A stretch of 64,000 bases of DNA from Mactromeris polynyma (taxonomy: Eukaryota; Mollusca; Bivalvia; Venerida; Mactridae), in the NCBI GenBank assembly GCA_032209605.1, contig JASFXZ010000001.1, forward strand, positions 4,960,001-5,024,000. The letters are read 5' to 3'. Positions 1 through 10,755 of this stretch are shown piece after piece. The position numbers were made by a program, and so were the translations under genes. The notes beneath the pieces were generated by a model. It was not told the origin of the DNA. It did no database searches and was given only the letters and a program-made list of their open reading frames with translations. Each line of letters opens with the position of its first letter. Positions within the stretch are counted from its first letter, which is position 1.

Positions 1-451
1 AATCTTGTTTACTAATATTACTAACAGACAAAACTAGTAAAAAACACATGCTTGTTTTTTTAATTTTATGATAATACAAACGTTTTTTGACATCACACGT
101 CGCGTTTTCTTGAAATGATGTCACATACAGAAGAGGTTGTATATCCCATAGCAGTGCTCATTTCATGATATTTGTGAATGAGTTTATTACGCTTCCCAAA
201 TGAGGATTATATTATATAGCCACTTGTTGTCTGTGCAAGCATTTATGTGTGTGTCCGTCCACATTTTTGTCTGATCAATTTCTCAGCAATCACTGACTGG
301 AATTCAATGGTTATGATAGGTTGAAAGCATCTTTTGAGTCAAAGTTTTGAAGTTTGAAAAACTCGGCAGGAAGGTTACCTTGTATTCTTCCACCGATAAA
401 GCTTAAACAAACTTATATATATCTAAGCTACCTTGCTTTATTTAATTTTAG
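1..451. other. Intron or upstream part of the VPS72 gene
   Basis: This stretch ends in an AG acceptor at 450-451, just before the first visible VPS72 exon. I see no coding exon in it. Positions about 85-165 are an inverted half-copy of the TIR element found at 26770-27012 and 57581-57809 (shared words such as ACAGAAGAGG and a TGACGTCA-like core). Confidence 0.6.
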
Positions 452-3400
452 GAAGAAGATGATCGAGAGTATCAGTCAGAAGTATCAGAGAGTGACTATG
501 AAGATTCTGATATAGATATTGATGAAAACGATGAGGTTAAAAGTGACCTTGAAGATGATGAACCCAAACGGAAAAGGAGAGGTGGAGTTAGTACAAAAGC
601 ATACAAGGTACAAAATAACCTTGATGTAATGGAACCTTGTTGATTACAAAATCACTATCATTGTAATGATATAAAAGTACTTTAGGCTTTCATGCCAAGT
701 GTAGCCATAAACAAATGCATAAACACATTTGCCATAAAATTCCTTGTGTTTACAATCGTCAGGTTGTATTATATTTAAATATTTTTTATGAAAGTCAATG
801 CAATCTGCTATCATATTATTGAACGTGTGTTAAAACTCTCAATATTCAGAGCTTGCTTTAAGAAGTCCAGTCTTATGTCTTTTGTATGCGGCATTCCCTG
901 TAACTACTTAATCCCTCTCTTATCTTTATTAAGGTTCAAATCTAATCTTTGGCATTTTTTTTCAATCTTTGTTTTTGTGTGTTGGTTGTATGTGTGTTTT
1001 GTTGCAAATTGTAGGAACCAGTAGTAAAAGACCCAAACCCAAGTGAAGCTAAAAAAGCAAAGCGTGAGAAGACGAAGTCTAAACCTCCACCATCTATACA
1101 GATTTATCAATCTAGTCCAGGTAAGTTTAAACCTCCACCATCCCTATATATCTGTCATTATAGTCCCAAGTATTTATGAGTCTAGTACAAGAAAGTATAA
1201 ACCTTTACCATTCCTACATATTTGTCAATATAGTCCAGCTGAAGTTCAAACCTCCACCATCCTTACAGATCAATCTGTCAAGTACAAGTATGCCAAAACC
1301 TCCACCATCCCTACAGATCAATCTGTCAAGTACAAATATGCCAAAACCTCCACCATCCCTACAGATCAATCTATCAAGTACAAATATGCCAAAACCTCCA
1401 CCATCCCTACAGATCAATCTGTCAAGTACAAATATGCCAAAACCTCCACCATCCTTACATATCAATCTATCAAGTACAAATATGCCAAAACCTCCACCAT
1501 CCCTACAGATCAATCTGTCAAGTACAAATATGCCAAAACCTCCACCATCCCTACAGATCAATCTATCAAGTACAAATATGCCAAAACCTCCACCATCCCT
1601 ACAGATCAATCTGTCAAGTACAAATATGCCAAAACCTCCACCATCCCTTCAGATCAATCTGTCAAGTACAAATTTGTCAAAACCTCCACCATCCCTACAG
1701 ATCAAGTTTCAAGTAGGTCAAAGCCTGTCCGGATGTCTTAGTTGGTAGAGCGCTTGACTGCTAATCTAAAGGTCTTGGGTTCGAAACCTGGACAAAACGT
1801 ATATTCTTCCGTGACAATTTGACTGAAGATAATGCATGCAAAGTCATTTGTCCTCCATTTGCCTGAAAATATATCAGTATGTCTGACATTGTTCAAGATT
1901 ATAGACCATGTATTTTCAATATGCTCATCACTAGCGACATATTACAGGATTAGCTGTGGCGGGCATTGTCCCTAGTGATGTCTACTCTCTAACTCCAAAG
2001 TTTGTATTGGATCTTCTCCAAACTTAGCTGCTGTGACATACTGTCTGCTGTGACATACTGTCTGCTGTGACATACTGTCTGCTGTGACATACTGTCTGCT
2101 GTGACATACTGTCTGCTGTGACATACTGTCTGCTGTGACATACTGTCTTATTCAAATTCGAGAGTACACCTGTCAAATCTCACTAGGAAACCACTTTGCA
2201 GTTTAAATTTTAAGATGGACATGGTCCTCGTTTTGTTTGTAGAATACGAAAATACTTTCACATTTTGTGCTTGTCTGTACATTCTCACATCATAAATGTC
2301 TTAAAATAAAATTTTAGCATTAAAGTTTTTATATGAATTTTGATACATTTTCAGGAAAGAAAGCACTTAGAAAGTCGACAGCTGACAGATCAAAGGAGAG
2401 AGAAGAACGCGAGAAAGAAAGAGAATTAAAAGCTAAAATGTTAAAAGAAATGGCTACACAAAAGAGAGTGGCTGAAGTACGACGACTGACGCAGGAAGAG
2501 TTGCTGGAGGAGGCTAAAATAACCGAGGAGTTGAACATGCAATCATTAGGTGTGCTTTTTTTCTTCCTGTCTTTTTTGCTGTTCAAGGTGCATAGTCTTA
2601 TTTTTTGACAAAATATGTTCTGTCATAAATATGAGAAAGTCTATGGTAATTGCCTTCATACAGATGTACTCTACAACACTGCATTGTCACATGTTTCCCA
2701 AAACCACTAATACAAGAGTCTGATACCTATATTTCTTTCCTGACCTACGCACAAAGTTAGAACTAGCATAGTAAATACCTGTATCGTGTTCATGTTTCGC
2801 AGTTCCAGGAAACTTATAAGCAAAGTTACAATGCAATGTTATAGAGTACGTCTGTATGAAGGTGTTAACTTGGCATTTTCTCAAAATTATGACTTAAATA
2901 AGACTACGTACCTTTAAGTTTCAGGGACCTGCTTGCTAAGCCCAGTTGGTACAGCACTGGACTCTCACCCCTGGCTCCCATAGTTACCTGAAAAAAAATT
3001 AAAAACCGTTTTAAATAGCGTTCAACCCAATTAAACAAAATAAATATGGTTTTGGGGTAATTCTTTCGGTTTTCATGGTGAATTAAATTTTAAATGAAAT
3101 ATCGTGACAATGCCTACTAAAATTTGTGGATCGTAGAAAGATTTTTTCCTTCTGTTCTGCCTGAGACATAAAACTCGCAATAAGTTTAATCAAGAAGAAT
3201 ACTGTACATGTACATTTTTTTGTTTGGAAAAAAGGCCGCAGTAAAAGTTATATAAACTTACAAGAGTGATAAATATACTTTAAGCCATAAAAAACACAAC
3301 TGAAAATTGTCTGCTTTAAAACAGGACATAAAGAAGAAATAATTCTGTATTAATTCACTAACATAACTTTCTAAACTTATTCAGTCATGAAATATGAATT

Positions 3401-4481
3401 ATTGGTCCAAAGTTTCAATACTTTTTGAACATTATTTTAAACATTGGTAACAGTTGGTAGCTTTTAACACCATGTACAAAATGAAGCCTAATTAAAACAG
3501 TTTTTAATGGTGTTTAGTATATATGTCGATGGGTGAGGAAGGAACTAGTCTATTTGCATATTAAGATACCCCTTGGTATGTTAATCATAAGTTTAAATGT
3601 ATTTTCTGCCAAAACACTTAAACATTAATTGTAATTGAATTTACATTTGATTTTTTTCTGATTTCAGAGAATTATCGAAGACTTGAATTGGAGAAGAAGA
3701 CTCGTAGATCAGTGAAACAGGGACAGAAGGGGCCAATCATCCGATACCATTCTCTATCAATGCCTCTCATTGAAGAAATACAAGATGACGAGGATGAAGA
3801 CATGTAAGAAATCTATGATTTAGTTAAAGTCATCCACTAAAAAATGTTTGTTTGTGGTTCTACCTACCCTCCCCAACACTTGTGGGTAGGGGTACTACCC
3901 ACCCCAGTACTACCCACCCCAGCACATACATTTTTAAGGAAGTCCTGCAGTTCTGTCAATAAGAACTGGCTGCCACTACAAATTGTCAGTTCAAATTGCA
4001 TATCGACTGGTTTTGCAAAGGTTGCATTTTTCAATCTCCTGGACCTCCCCCCCCCCTCCCCTCAGGTGGGTTACTTTTCTGTTTGGACAGCAATTTTTCA
4101 TGAGCATATTTAATATTTTAAAAGCATTTCATGGCACCAAATATTGATTGTAAAATTTTTTTTGGTCTTTTCAGGGAGGAGACAGCACAGAAGGAACCAA
4201 TTGATACTGGGGAAAAATGTGAAAGAACTTTTATAACATTTACAGATGAACGTCTTATAAAGGATTATTTTTCGGAAAAGAGATCTAAACCACCGGTGAA
4301 ACAATTTTGTCCCGTTACTCGACTTCCGGCAAAATATTTTGATCCCATTACACAAACACCGTATGCAAGTCTTCAAGCATTTAAAATTATCCGAGAAGCC
4401 TACACTCAACAATTACACAATGAAGGTCCGAAGAAATCAAAATCTTTTGTCACAAATTCTACTGAACTTACTGTAAAATGA
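452..4481 (+). CDS. VPS72: VPS72/YL1 family protein, 3' five exons (partial)
   Basis: YL1 is a subunit of the SRCAP/SWR1 and TIP60 chromatin-remodelling complexes and binds histone H2A.Z-H2B in the nucleus. Exons: 452-607, 1015-1120, 2355-2549, 3668-3803, 4175-4481 (stop TGA 4479-4481). All introns are GT-AG and the phases join without a break, giving 299 residues. In order the exons encode an acidic Glu/Asp-rich stretch ending in KRKRRGG and STKAYK; a basic segment; a long charged helix (KEREEREKERE) leading to LTQEELLEEAKITEELN, a YL1 hallmark; a segment with GPIIRYHS; and the C-terminal YL1_C domain with RTFITFTDE, CPVTRLPAKYFDPITQ and YASLQAFKIIREAY. The N-terminal exon or exons lie left of the window. 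Family assignment is by motif recognition and is firm. The C-terminal tail after the YL1_C domain (KKSKSFVTNSTELTVK) is lineage-specific and lies in a degenerate DNA repeat. Confidence 0.95.
1081..1718 (+). repeat. 48-bp minisatellite starting in a VPS72 exon
   Basis: The unit starts AAACCTCCACCATCC and recurs at 1081 (inside the exon), 1129, 1199, 1248, 1296, 1344 and then every 48 bp to about 1718. The first unit covers the last 40 coding bases and the splice donor of the 1015-1120 exon; the rest are in the intron. Because 48 is divisible by three, several frames stay open through the array on both strands. They encode KPPPSLQINLSSTNMP-type repeats, but after the shifts at 1129-1248 the array is not in the exon's frame and the GT donor at 1121 precedes it. 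Confidence 0.9.
1724..1840 (+). mobile_element. tRNA-derived SINE, family A
   Basis: A Pol III A-box-like TAGTTGGTAGAGCG at 1739 and a B box GGTTCGAAACC at 1778-1788 are followed by a body CGTGACAATTTGACTGA. The same body follows another tRNA-like head at 6713-6828, so this is a dispersed SINE rather than a working tRNA. The acceptor stem does not pair properly. Confidence 0.7.
2028..2147 (+). repeat. 17-bp tandem repeat
   Basis: The unit TCTGCTGTGACATACTG is repeated about seven times nearly perfectly in the second visible VPS72 intron. Confidence 0.95.
2629..2882. mobile_element. TIR element, family F (MITE-like)
   Basis: The left end reads CCTTCATACAGATGTACTC from 2654. The right end holds its reverse complement (GAGTACGTCTGTATGAAGG at about 2845-2863), so the two arms form imperfect inverted repeats of about 45-60 bp around a roughly 250-bp element. 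A related element is at 27012-27258. No transposase is encoded. Confidence 0.7.
2930..2995 (+). repeat. Possible tRNA-like SINE fragment
   Basis: GCTAAGCCCAGTTGGTACAG resembles an A box, but no good B box follows. It may be a decayed SINE head. Weak call. Confidence 0.3.
3000..3667. other. VPS72 intron, no further feature seen
   Basis: AT-rich intron sequence ending in the TTTCAG acceptor used by the 3668-3803 exon. I see no repeat or coding sequence. Confidence 0.6.
3861..3930 (+). repeat. Short pyrimidine-rich repeat in last VPS72 intron
   Basis: CTACCCACCCCAG-type words recur three to four times in the 3804-4174 intron. This is a short local duplication. Confidence 0.6.
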
Positions 4482-4780
4482 ATGTAACAGATTCTTCTGA
4501 ACTTGTTGTCATGGATTCTATGGAACGGACAGTAAAATGAATTGACAGATTCAGTTAAACCGACGGTAAAAGAATGTTACTGATTCTGCCAAATTGACAG
4601 TAGAAAAACTGTCACAGATTCTACTGAAGTGACTGTAAAATGAATTACGTATATTCAGTTGAACCGACAGTAAAATGAACGTTGCTGATTCCACCAAAAT
4701 GACAAGAAAAAACTGTGTCACAGATTCTACTGAACTGATTGTAAAATAAATGTCTTTTCTTCTGTACTGACAGTAGAATG
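4445..4780 (+). repeat. Degenerate repeat across the VPS72 stop codon and 3' UTR
   Basis: The phrase CACARATTCTACTGAA followed by a GTAAAAT word recurs at about 4451, 4613 and 4721. Shorter variants (GAACCGACAGTAAAATGAA) lie between. The first copy encodes the last residues NSTELTVK and the stop; the others are in the 3' UTR. The extreme C-terminus therefore appears to come from a local repeat. Confidence 0.75.
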
Positions 4781-4910
4781 AATCTGGATGGGACAGAGTG
4801 ATTCAGGAACACTGTTCTGGAAGTCTTTTTGAGTTAAAAGGTTCAGGTGTTGTTTGACATTTTGCAGTCATGGTTTCACCCAGGGAATGCTACAAATTTT
4901 GTAAAATGAA

Positions 4911-4916
4911 AATAAA
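4911..4916 (+). promoter_or_regulatory. Candidate VPS72 poly(A) signal
   Basis: A canonical AATAAA lies 430 bp after the stop. A second AATAAA at 4744-4749 could serve as an earlier site. Confidence 0.6.
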
Positions 4917-5090
4917 TTTTGTTTCATTTATATTCTTTCTGTTCATAAAGTAGATTTTTTGCATGTGAGAGCATTGCTCTGACAACCAGTGCATTTATTC
5001 GCGGAAATTTGGAATAACTGCGGATTAGAAATTTGAGCTACCACAGTAAAAGTGACAGAATCAAGAGAATCAAAACTGTTCAATTATATG

Positions 5091-5255
5091 TACAGGAAAA
5101 CCTCACTTTAAGACCACCTCAAAATTACGAACACAATTTTCAAGTCCATTTTCTCTGTTTTGCTCTTTATACTACCCCAGTTATAAGACCACATCAATAA
5201 TAAAACCAGTTTTCTAGGGTCCAAAGGGCAGTCTTATTATCGAGGTTTTACTGTA
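5091..5255. mobile_element. Pogo-like MITE, copy 1
   Basis: It is flanked by TA and has inverted ends: TACAGGAAAACCTCACTTTA on the left and CGAGGTTTTACTGTA on the right. Both ends carry AAGACCACC/GGTCTTATT-type words. Related copies are at 11947-12130, about 52644-52850 and 63163-63240. TA duplication with CAGT ends is typical of Tc1/mariner-pogo non-autonomous elements (inference). Confidence 0.7.
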
Positions 5256-5742
5256 CATGCCTTCTCTTGAACCTGATCTGCAACAGTATTAATTATTCTG
5301 GTTAAATGAATTTACCCTCTCTAGAACAACAACAGTGAAACTGTGATTCAATTGCAAGACTCGAGCTCTCCTAAGGTCAAGGTCACACTTGGAGGTTATG
5401 GGGTGATTTTGTTCATACTGCGACAAGCATTTAGCAGTCGTGTTAGTTAAATTGTTGCCTTAATTAGACCGGTTTATATTACACCTAAGCCCCAATTTTG
5501 TATAGGCCCGTCGACAAATAAGGGGCTTGGCATTGTTGCTCTATGTTCATCAAGATTCTGGTTTGTATTTGTAACATAAACAAGTGGGTCATGAGGCCCT
5601 TATTTGCTAACTTGAAGTCGTCTGATCCAATCCAAGTGAAACTTTATTTAATTTCTAGCAACTTCATTTTTCCACCACTCCTTGCCTTATTTAGATATTA
5701 CATAATTATATCCTCATAAAACCATGGTCAGGTTGTATTATG
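5256..5742. other. Intergenic, nothing recognised
   Basis: No ORF, RNA gene or repeat recognised between the pogo-like and hAT-like elements. Confidence 0.5.
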
Positions 5743-5750
5743 GGTCAGAG

Positions 5751-5953
5751 CACAGGAGATTGTCACGAATTATCTCCCTTTATCCCTTCAAGAGTCCTTT
5801 CCCTTTATTCCTTCTATACTACTATGTATACATATACTATAGAGTTCTCTCCCTTTGTCCCTTCTATAGTACTCGATATACATATACTATAGAAGGTATA
5901 AGGAAAAAACTAAAAATTGGTAAAAGGGAGAGAACTCGTGACAATCTCCTGTG
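5751..5953. mobile_element. hAT-like MITE, copy 1
   Basis: Inverted termini CACAGGAGATTGTCACGA and TCGTGACAATCTCCTGTG enclose about 200 bp. The flanks are GGTCAGAG (5743-5750) and AGTCAGAG (5954-5961), an 8-bp target duplication with one mismatch. Two relatives at 14222-14447 and 52956-53094 have perfect 8-bp duplications. An 8-bp duplication is characteristic of hAT elements; the assignment is inference because no transposase is present. Confidence 0.85.
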
Positions 5954-5961
5954 AGTCAGAG

Positions 5962-6712
5962 AGAACCGCTTTATCATGTTTTCTCTATGTTGATATTATT
6001 TGGAGGTGCATGGCAATATACTTCTGCAACTTCTGCTTGGTGACTCAGATGAGCGATCTTGGCTATCTTGTTCTATTTTTAGCTCTGTCCACCCTAGTGC
6101 TGATGAGCGAAATCATTAGAACAATTTTGAAGGACATCCATGCTGGGATGTTACAGACCAAGTTTGATGATTATCCATTGAGTAGATCGTCAGAAGTTGT
6201 TAAAAGAAAACTTTGGACACCTGAGTATGGACGCCATACTTTCTCGCGGTGAACCCTTTGCAAAGTGTTATCCCATATACATGTACTAGATGAAATACAA
6301 GCATTGTCATACGTTAAAACATGTTTAATGAATCAGACAAAACACATGTGAATGGTTATAACCAATATTTTTGTTGGCAGAATTAGAATTAATGTATCTT
6401 ATAAGGGAGGTAACTCGTACATACTTCAGTGTCAGATTTGGAAGTTATTCATCACAGTTTTCTCGAACATAGCAAAAGTCTAAGGAAACACGGTAAACTC
6501 AGACATAACTTGGAACTTTTAACAAGAGTACGGGGATGTTACATTGGGACATTTTCAACATTATCTGTTACCATGGGAATGGGAATGATGAAAATAGCAA
6601 TTTACTTATTGACGTCATTTTCTATAATCGCTAATATTTAATTGATTGCCAGTGAATGATTTGACATATTGATAAATTATTATTTTTTAAATTCGGGAAC
6701 TTAAAAAATTGC
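5962..6712. other. Intergenic, short open frames only
   Basis: An open frame at 5917-6252 overlaps the MITE end and contains a hydrophobic stretch (LGYLVLFLALSTLVLM). It matches nothing I recognise and has no supporting splice or poly(A) context. Treated as non-coding. Confidence 0.4.
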
Positions 6713-6828
6713 GTGCCAAACTTGCTCAGTCGGTATAAAAGCACTCGACTGGGATTCGTTAGTTCAAACGCTGGGTGAAGGGCAAGTTATGCGTGACAAG
6801 TTGACTGAGGATATAAGATCTACATGCA
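6713..6828 (+). mobile_element. tRNA-derived SINE, family A, second copy
   Basis: The A-box-like GCTCAGTCGGTATAAAAGC and a decayed B box AGTTCAAACGCT are followed by the body GCGTGACAAGTTGACTGAGG. That body matches the SINE at 1724-1840. Confidence 0.65.
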
Positions 6829-8021
6829 CGAACAAACGAACGAACGCACTCATATATATACATGCACAAACACGAATGGGTCGGAGCGAGCTGAGTCCGG
6901 GAATAACCGTCTCCCTTGGTCAAGTGGTTTAGGCATCAGCTAGTTAAATAATGGTTACCGCGTGCCTACCTGCCTGTTGCCTGTCATTAAAGGATATGAT
7001 TCGGGAATTAAATGTGCTCAGAAAGTAAGTGTCTCATAAGTCAGAAATGGCGGGCCCTGTAAGTAGGGGTGACGCTTTAATAAATAACACTTTTTATTAT
7101 CATACGCGGATGAAGAAATGTTTTGGGTGCAATTAAATCACCGAATTTATAGAGTTTTAAATACAACAGTCATGGACAGTTGACTGAGACAATATCTCAT
7201 CTTGCTGGTCACGGATCAGACGACATGTCCATTGACCCCTCCAATGAATCTGTGCTTCGGCAGAACTATTAAGTGATCGACATTTTAATACCATATTCCA
7301 TATTCAAAATCCTAATCGAGTTAAAAACGCACCAATCATCTACTTAACCCCGATGTGTTTGCATTCACCAATGTCTATTCGTCTGTCAAATTTAAATACT
7401 TAGTATGCATGAACTTGCTTAGCCAAGAACGTGTCTGGCACGCTATACGCTTGTACGTCACAGAAAAATCCGGTGGTCACGATCCAAAGATGTGCAAGCT
7501 TATTAAGTCATGGCTGATAGAATCCAATCAAGATATTCACACAATATTTATGCGTATTTATCCAAGCGAAATGATACGGATTTGTATGACTAAAATACAT
7601 ATTGACACCAAGCCCGAAATTTTAATGTCAAAAGTAAAACCATCAAACTTAACCAGCAATTCACCTTATTAAAGTGCAAATATTTATTTATCAATTTTGT
7701 TCGTGCTGTAAAGCGCGCATTATGTGAAATTATTTCGAATGAAATCGTCAAAAGTCAATATTGAACCGACTACTGGTTATCTTGTCTAATCCGGGTACTT
7801 GCCATTGTGGTAAACTGCTTTTAATTGTTTGGAATAAACACCTCGTGGTAACAATGATCCGTACGTAGTTGTCAAACATTTTCCTTTGTTGCCTTGTATA
7901 TAATGTTTAAATGTAATAGTGTTACGACATATTTCAAATTGAAACCAATCTATTTGAGTGTTGTTATTAATCTTTAAAATCGTTCCAATGATGATTTTTA
8001 AGTATGTCTCAAAAGTCCCAT
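6829..8021. other. Intergenic; one tRNA-like box only
   Basis: CTTGGTCAAGTGGTTTAGGC at about 6907 resembles a tRNA A box, but I see no matching B box. An open frame at 7355-7672 (105 residues) has no recognisable domain. I report no gene here. Confidence 0.4.
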
Positions 8022-8250
8022 TAACAGAGCAGAACAGAACATTTTATTTGTTTTGACTTGTACAGGCATAGGGTACATCGTCATACAATAATATACAAAG
8101 TCCAAAATATACAGTACATCACATGAGAACATGAAACGAATGGAAGAGAAAAAGAAAACAAGGGCGATTACAAAAAGATTTAGAGGACAAACAAATCATA
8201 TGACGTTACTGGTATTAAAGAGAAAAGATGAAAAAATGGCAAATATTGTT
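8022..8250 (-). mobile_element. Possible LINE 3' end
   Basis: On the minus strand AATAAA is followed by TGTTCTGTTCTGCTCTG near 8050-8028. That is the short pentamer tail often found at non-LTR retrotransposon 3' ends. A similar tail on the same strand lies at about 55560-55760. No coding part is seen here. Confidence 0.4.
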
Positions 8251-8390
8251 CGAGGGTGACAATCAAATTATGGTAATGTTAAAGATCTTGGTTTTAGGGC
8301 ATCTTTTACAAACTTAGCTACGTTGCATAAAGTTACTTGTTTTTGGCGGCTTTTCACATTAATACGATTCACTGAAATGATTTTAGCGCA

Positions 8391-9042
8391 ACACTCGCGT
8401 GACTTCCAAGCCAACATAAGCCTAGACTTGAAGTACACGCACATAGAGAACACTCGCGTGACTTCGAAGCCAACATAAGCCTAGACTTGAAGTACACGCA
8501 CATAGAGAACACTCGCGTGACTTCCAAGCCAACATAAGCCTAGACTTGAAGTACACGCACATAGAGAACACTCGCGTGACTTCCAAGCCAACATAAGCCT
8601 AGACTTGAAGTACACGCACATAGAGAACACTCGCGTGACTTCCAAGCCAACATAAGCCTAGACTTGAAGTACACGCACATAGAGAACACTCGCGTGACTT
8701 CCAAGCCAACATAAGCCTAGACTTGAAGTACACGCACATAGAGAACACTCGCGTGACTTCCAAGCCAACATAAGCCTAGACTTGAAGTACACGCACATAG
8801 AGAACACTCGCGTGACTTCCAAGCCAACATAAGCCTAGACTTGAAGTACTCGCACATAGAGAACACTCGCGTGACTTCCAAGCCAACATAAGCCTAGACT
8901 TGAAGTACTCGCACATAGAGAACATTCGCGTGACTTCCAAGCCAACATAAGCCTAGACTTGAAGTACTCGCACATAGAGAACATTCGCGTGACTTCGAAG
9001 CCAACATAAGCCTAGACTTGAAGTACACGCACATAGAGAACA
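8391..9042 (+). repeat. 59-bp minisatellite
   Basis: About eleven near-identical 59-bp units begin ACACTCGCGTGACTTC (8391, 8450, 8509 and so on) and contain AAGCCAACATAAGCCTAGAC. Variants differ by single bases (TTCCAAG or TTCGAAG, ACACGC or ACTCGC). Contiguous units without distinct spacers make it a satellite-type array. Confidence 0.97.
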
Positions 9043-9044
9043 AG

Positions 9045-10116
9045 AAGCAACAAACAGGATGATTTTTCAATAACATTTACCCCATTTATGTTTAGTGTGA
9101 TGGTGTTGACAAAATGAATGCTTTTATTCACACGATTGAATGGGTATACTGTCGTCGCTTCTGTGGGCTCACTTTAAACAGATCCTGACAGCATATAAAT
9201 ACATGACCTGATGATATGATCAATGTGTGATGAGATTGGATTAAACGATTATGCAAATGAACATTTATGTGAATTATCATACTTATATAGTGCAGTGTAT
9301 AGTCCGCCTTGTAGCGTAGCAACTTGCTAATACATTCTACTATAGGTCGATTTCTAGGTGGTTGAACGCAATACAACAGCTTGACTTTTTTTTAAATACA
9401 TGTTAGTGATGTAGAACAGAGGGCATTCCGTCCAAGAGAATTTGACCGAGTAAAAGTCCTGACATCAGCGTTTAAAATTAATTCAAATTCTATCAGACGT
9501 GAACAGGGACATGACCTGGGGTTGCTGGGTTGACCTTTCATGGCCAGTGCTCATCAAAAATCCCTTACGGTCAAACTTACGGTCATATATGAAAATTCTA
9601 TCAATTTTGTTTGTGAATTACGAATGAATTCGTTTATTTTGAACAACTTAGTCATTTGTGGGTAATAAGTTTTGTCGGCGAGAAATGTTATTTTCTGTCA
9701 TTGCTAAACGTACGTGAATGAAATTACATAGAAAGTATATCTGCAACATATGGTTGTACGTACATGTCTTAATGCACACAGTTGAGACATATAAGACATC
9801 TGATCAGGGAACACAATTCGAAATTATCTACATGTATAGTCTGCCTCTAATTCCTAATACATTTTGTATTTGAAAGATATCAGTCATACTCAGAAACTAC
9901 ATGAAATCACTTCGGCAGCCATTTTGGAACTACTTTCCCGCACGTTACTTTTGAGGTAGTCCTATATTCTTTTAAAAATAGCCGAGATGTTACGATTGCT
10001 GGTCACTCAAGATCCAAAATGGATTTCGGTAAGTTAACGTGCCCTTTATCGAAAGGTTAACCAATCCACGTCAATGTTACAAACGTTGTTCGGTTGAGGA
10101 GAAGTTGGTTTAGTGG
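9045..10116. other. Intergenic, nothing recognised
   Basis: AT-rich sequence. No ORF with family features, no tRNA and no clear repeat. Confidence 0.5.
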
Positions 10117-10120
10117 TTAA

Positions 10121-10669
10121 AGCCACCATTTCACCAAGGATTGTTTTGGTCCCGATAGTACCCGATCCCTTTTTTGGTCGATCGGCCGTATTTTTGCGAA
10201 AATAGTCGGGAACCTGCGAGCACTGTCGAGCACTACCCTATACCTTCGGGGGAAGATCTGGCGCGATCGCCTCAGTCCTCCGAGGGTCGGGTACCGAAAA
10301 AGTGATCGGCTACTGTTTTTAAACATGTTGAAAAACAGTAGCCGATCAAAAACCGTCGGCCCGTGGTCGTCTTGGTCGTCCGAGGGTCCCCTGAATGTCC
10401 CCTTGTCTCGCCCGCCCTCTGGAGCTTTGCCGTGTACTTGCGCGTACTTTCGCATACTTGCGCCCCGGAAACGTGTCGATCGCTCGAGGAACGTCCGTGA
10501 TTCGTCCCCCTGCCATGGTCCATTGGTCGGGACTCAATCGGGTAAAAAAAGGGGACGATTGGAGGCGACTCATGACGACAATCGGGCCGATCAAAAAAAT
10601 TGATTCATCGGGGACAATCTGGTCCAGATCGGGCCGATTGGAAAAAACAATCCTTGGTGAAATGCAGCC
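10121..10669. mobile_element. TTAA-flanked foldback element with central hairpin
   Basis: TTAA lies on both sides (10117-10120 and 10670-10673). The ends are inverted: ATTTCACCAAGGATTGTTTT on the left and AAAACAATCCTTGGTGAAAT on the right. The inside is far richer in G+C than its surroundings, with GGTCGATCGGCC-like words. In the middle GATCGGCTACTGTTTTT (from 10304) is followed after about 10 bp by its exact complement ending at 10348. TTAA duplication suggests a piggyBac-type non-autonomous element (inference). The open frames inside are overlapping shadows on both strands without recognisable domains. Confidence 0.75.
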
Positions 10670-10679
10670 TTAACGTATC

Positions 10680-10755
10680 ATTTGATTGGTTTACACAAAA
10701 CTGATATTAAAATGGCAAAGCCATGTTAGTACGGCTGCGCCGAAAATACTCCAGC
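10680..10755 (+). repeat. Dispersed repeat with GGCTGCGCCGAA end
   Basis: TTTGATTGGTTTACA followed by CATGTTAGTACGGCTGCGCC also occurs at about 29747, 35155 and 40313, inverted near 49350, and more diverged near 28225-28300. Confidence 0.7.

Noticed and set aside
1043..1748. Long open frames of 232 and 190 residues with KPPPSLQINLSSTNMP-like repeats
   Set aside because: They are products of a 48-bp satellite in the VPS72 intron, downstream of a good splice donor and open on both strands.
1730..1795. Functional tRNA (GCT anticodon position)
   Set aside because: The T-stem and acceptor stem are mismatched, and the downstream body recurs at 6713-6828, so it is a SINE.
5917..6252. 111-residue frame with a hydrophobic segment
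   Set aside because: It starts inside the hAT-like MITE end, has no recognisable family and no supporting signals.
8391..9042. CRISPR-like regular array
   Set aside because: Units are contiguous with no unique spacers, and the DNA is clearly eukaryotic; it is a minisatellite.
10117..10673. Overlapping open frames in a G+C-rich patch as genes
   Set aside because: Frames are open on both strands because of base composition, and the patch is a TIR-bounded insert.
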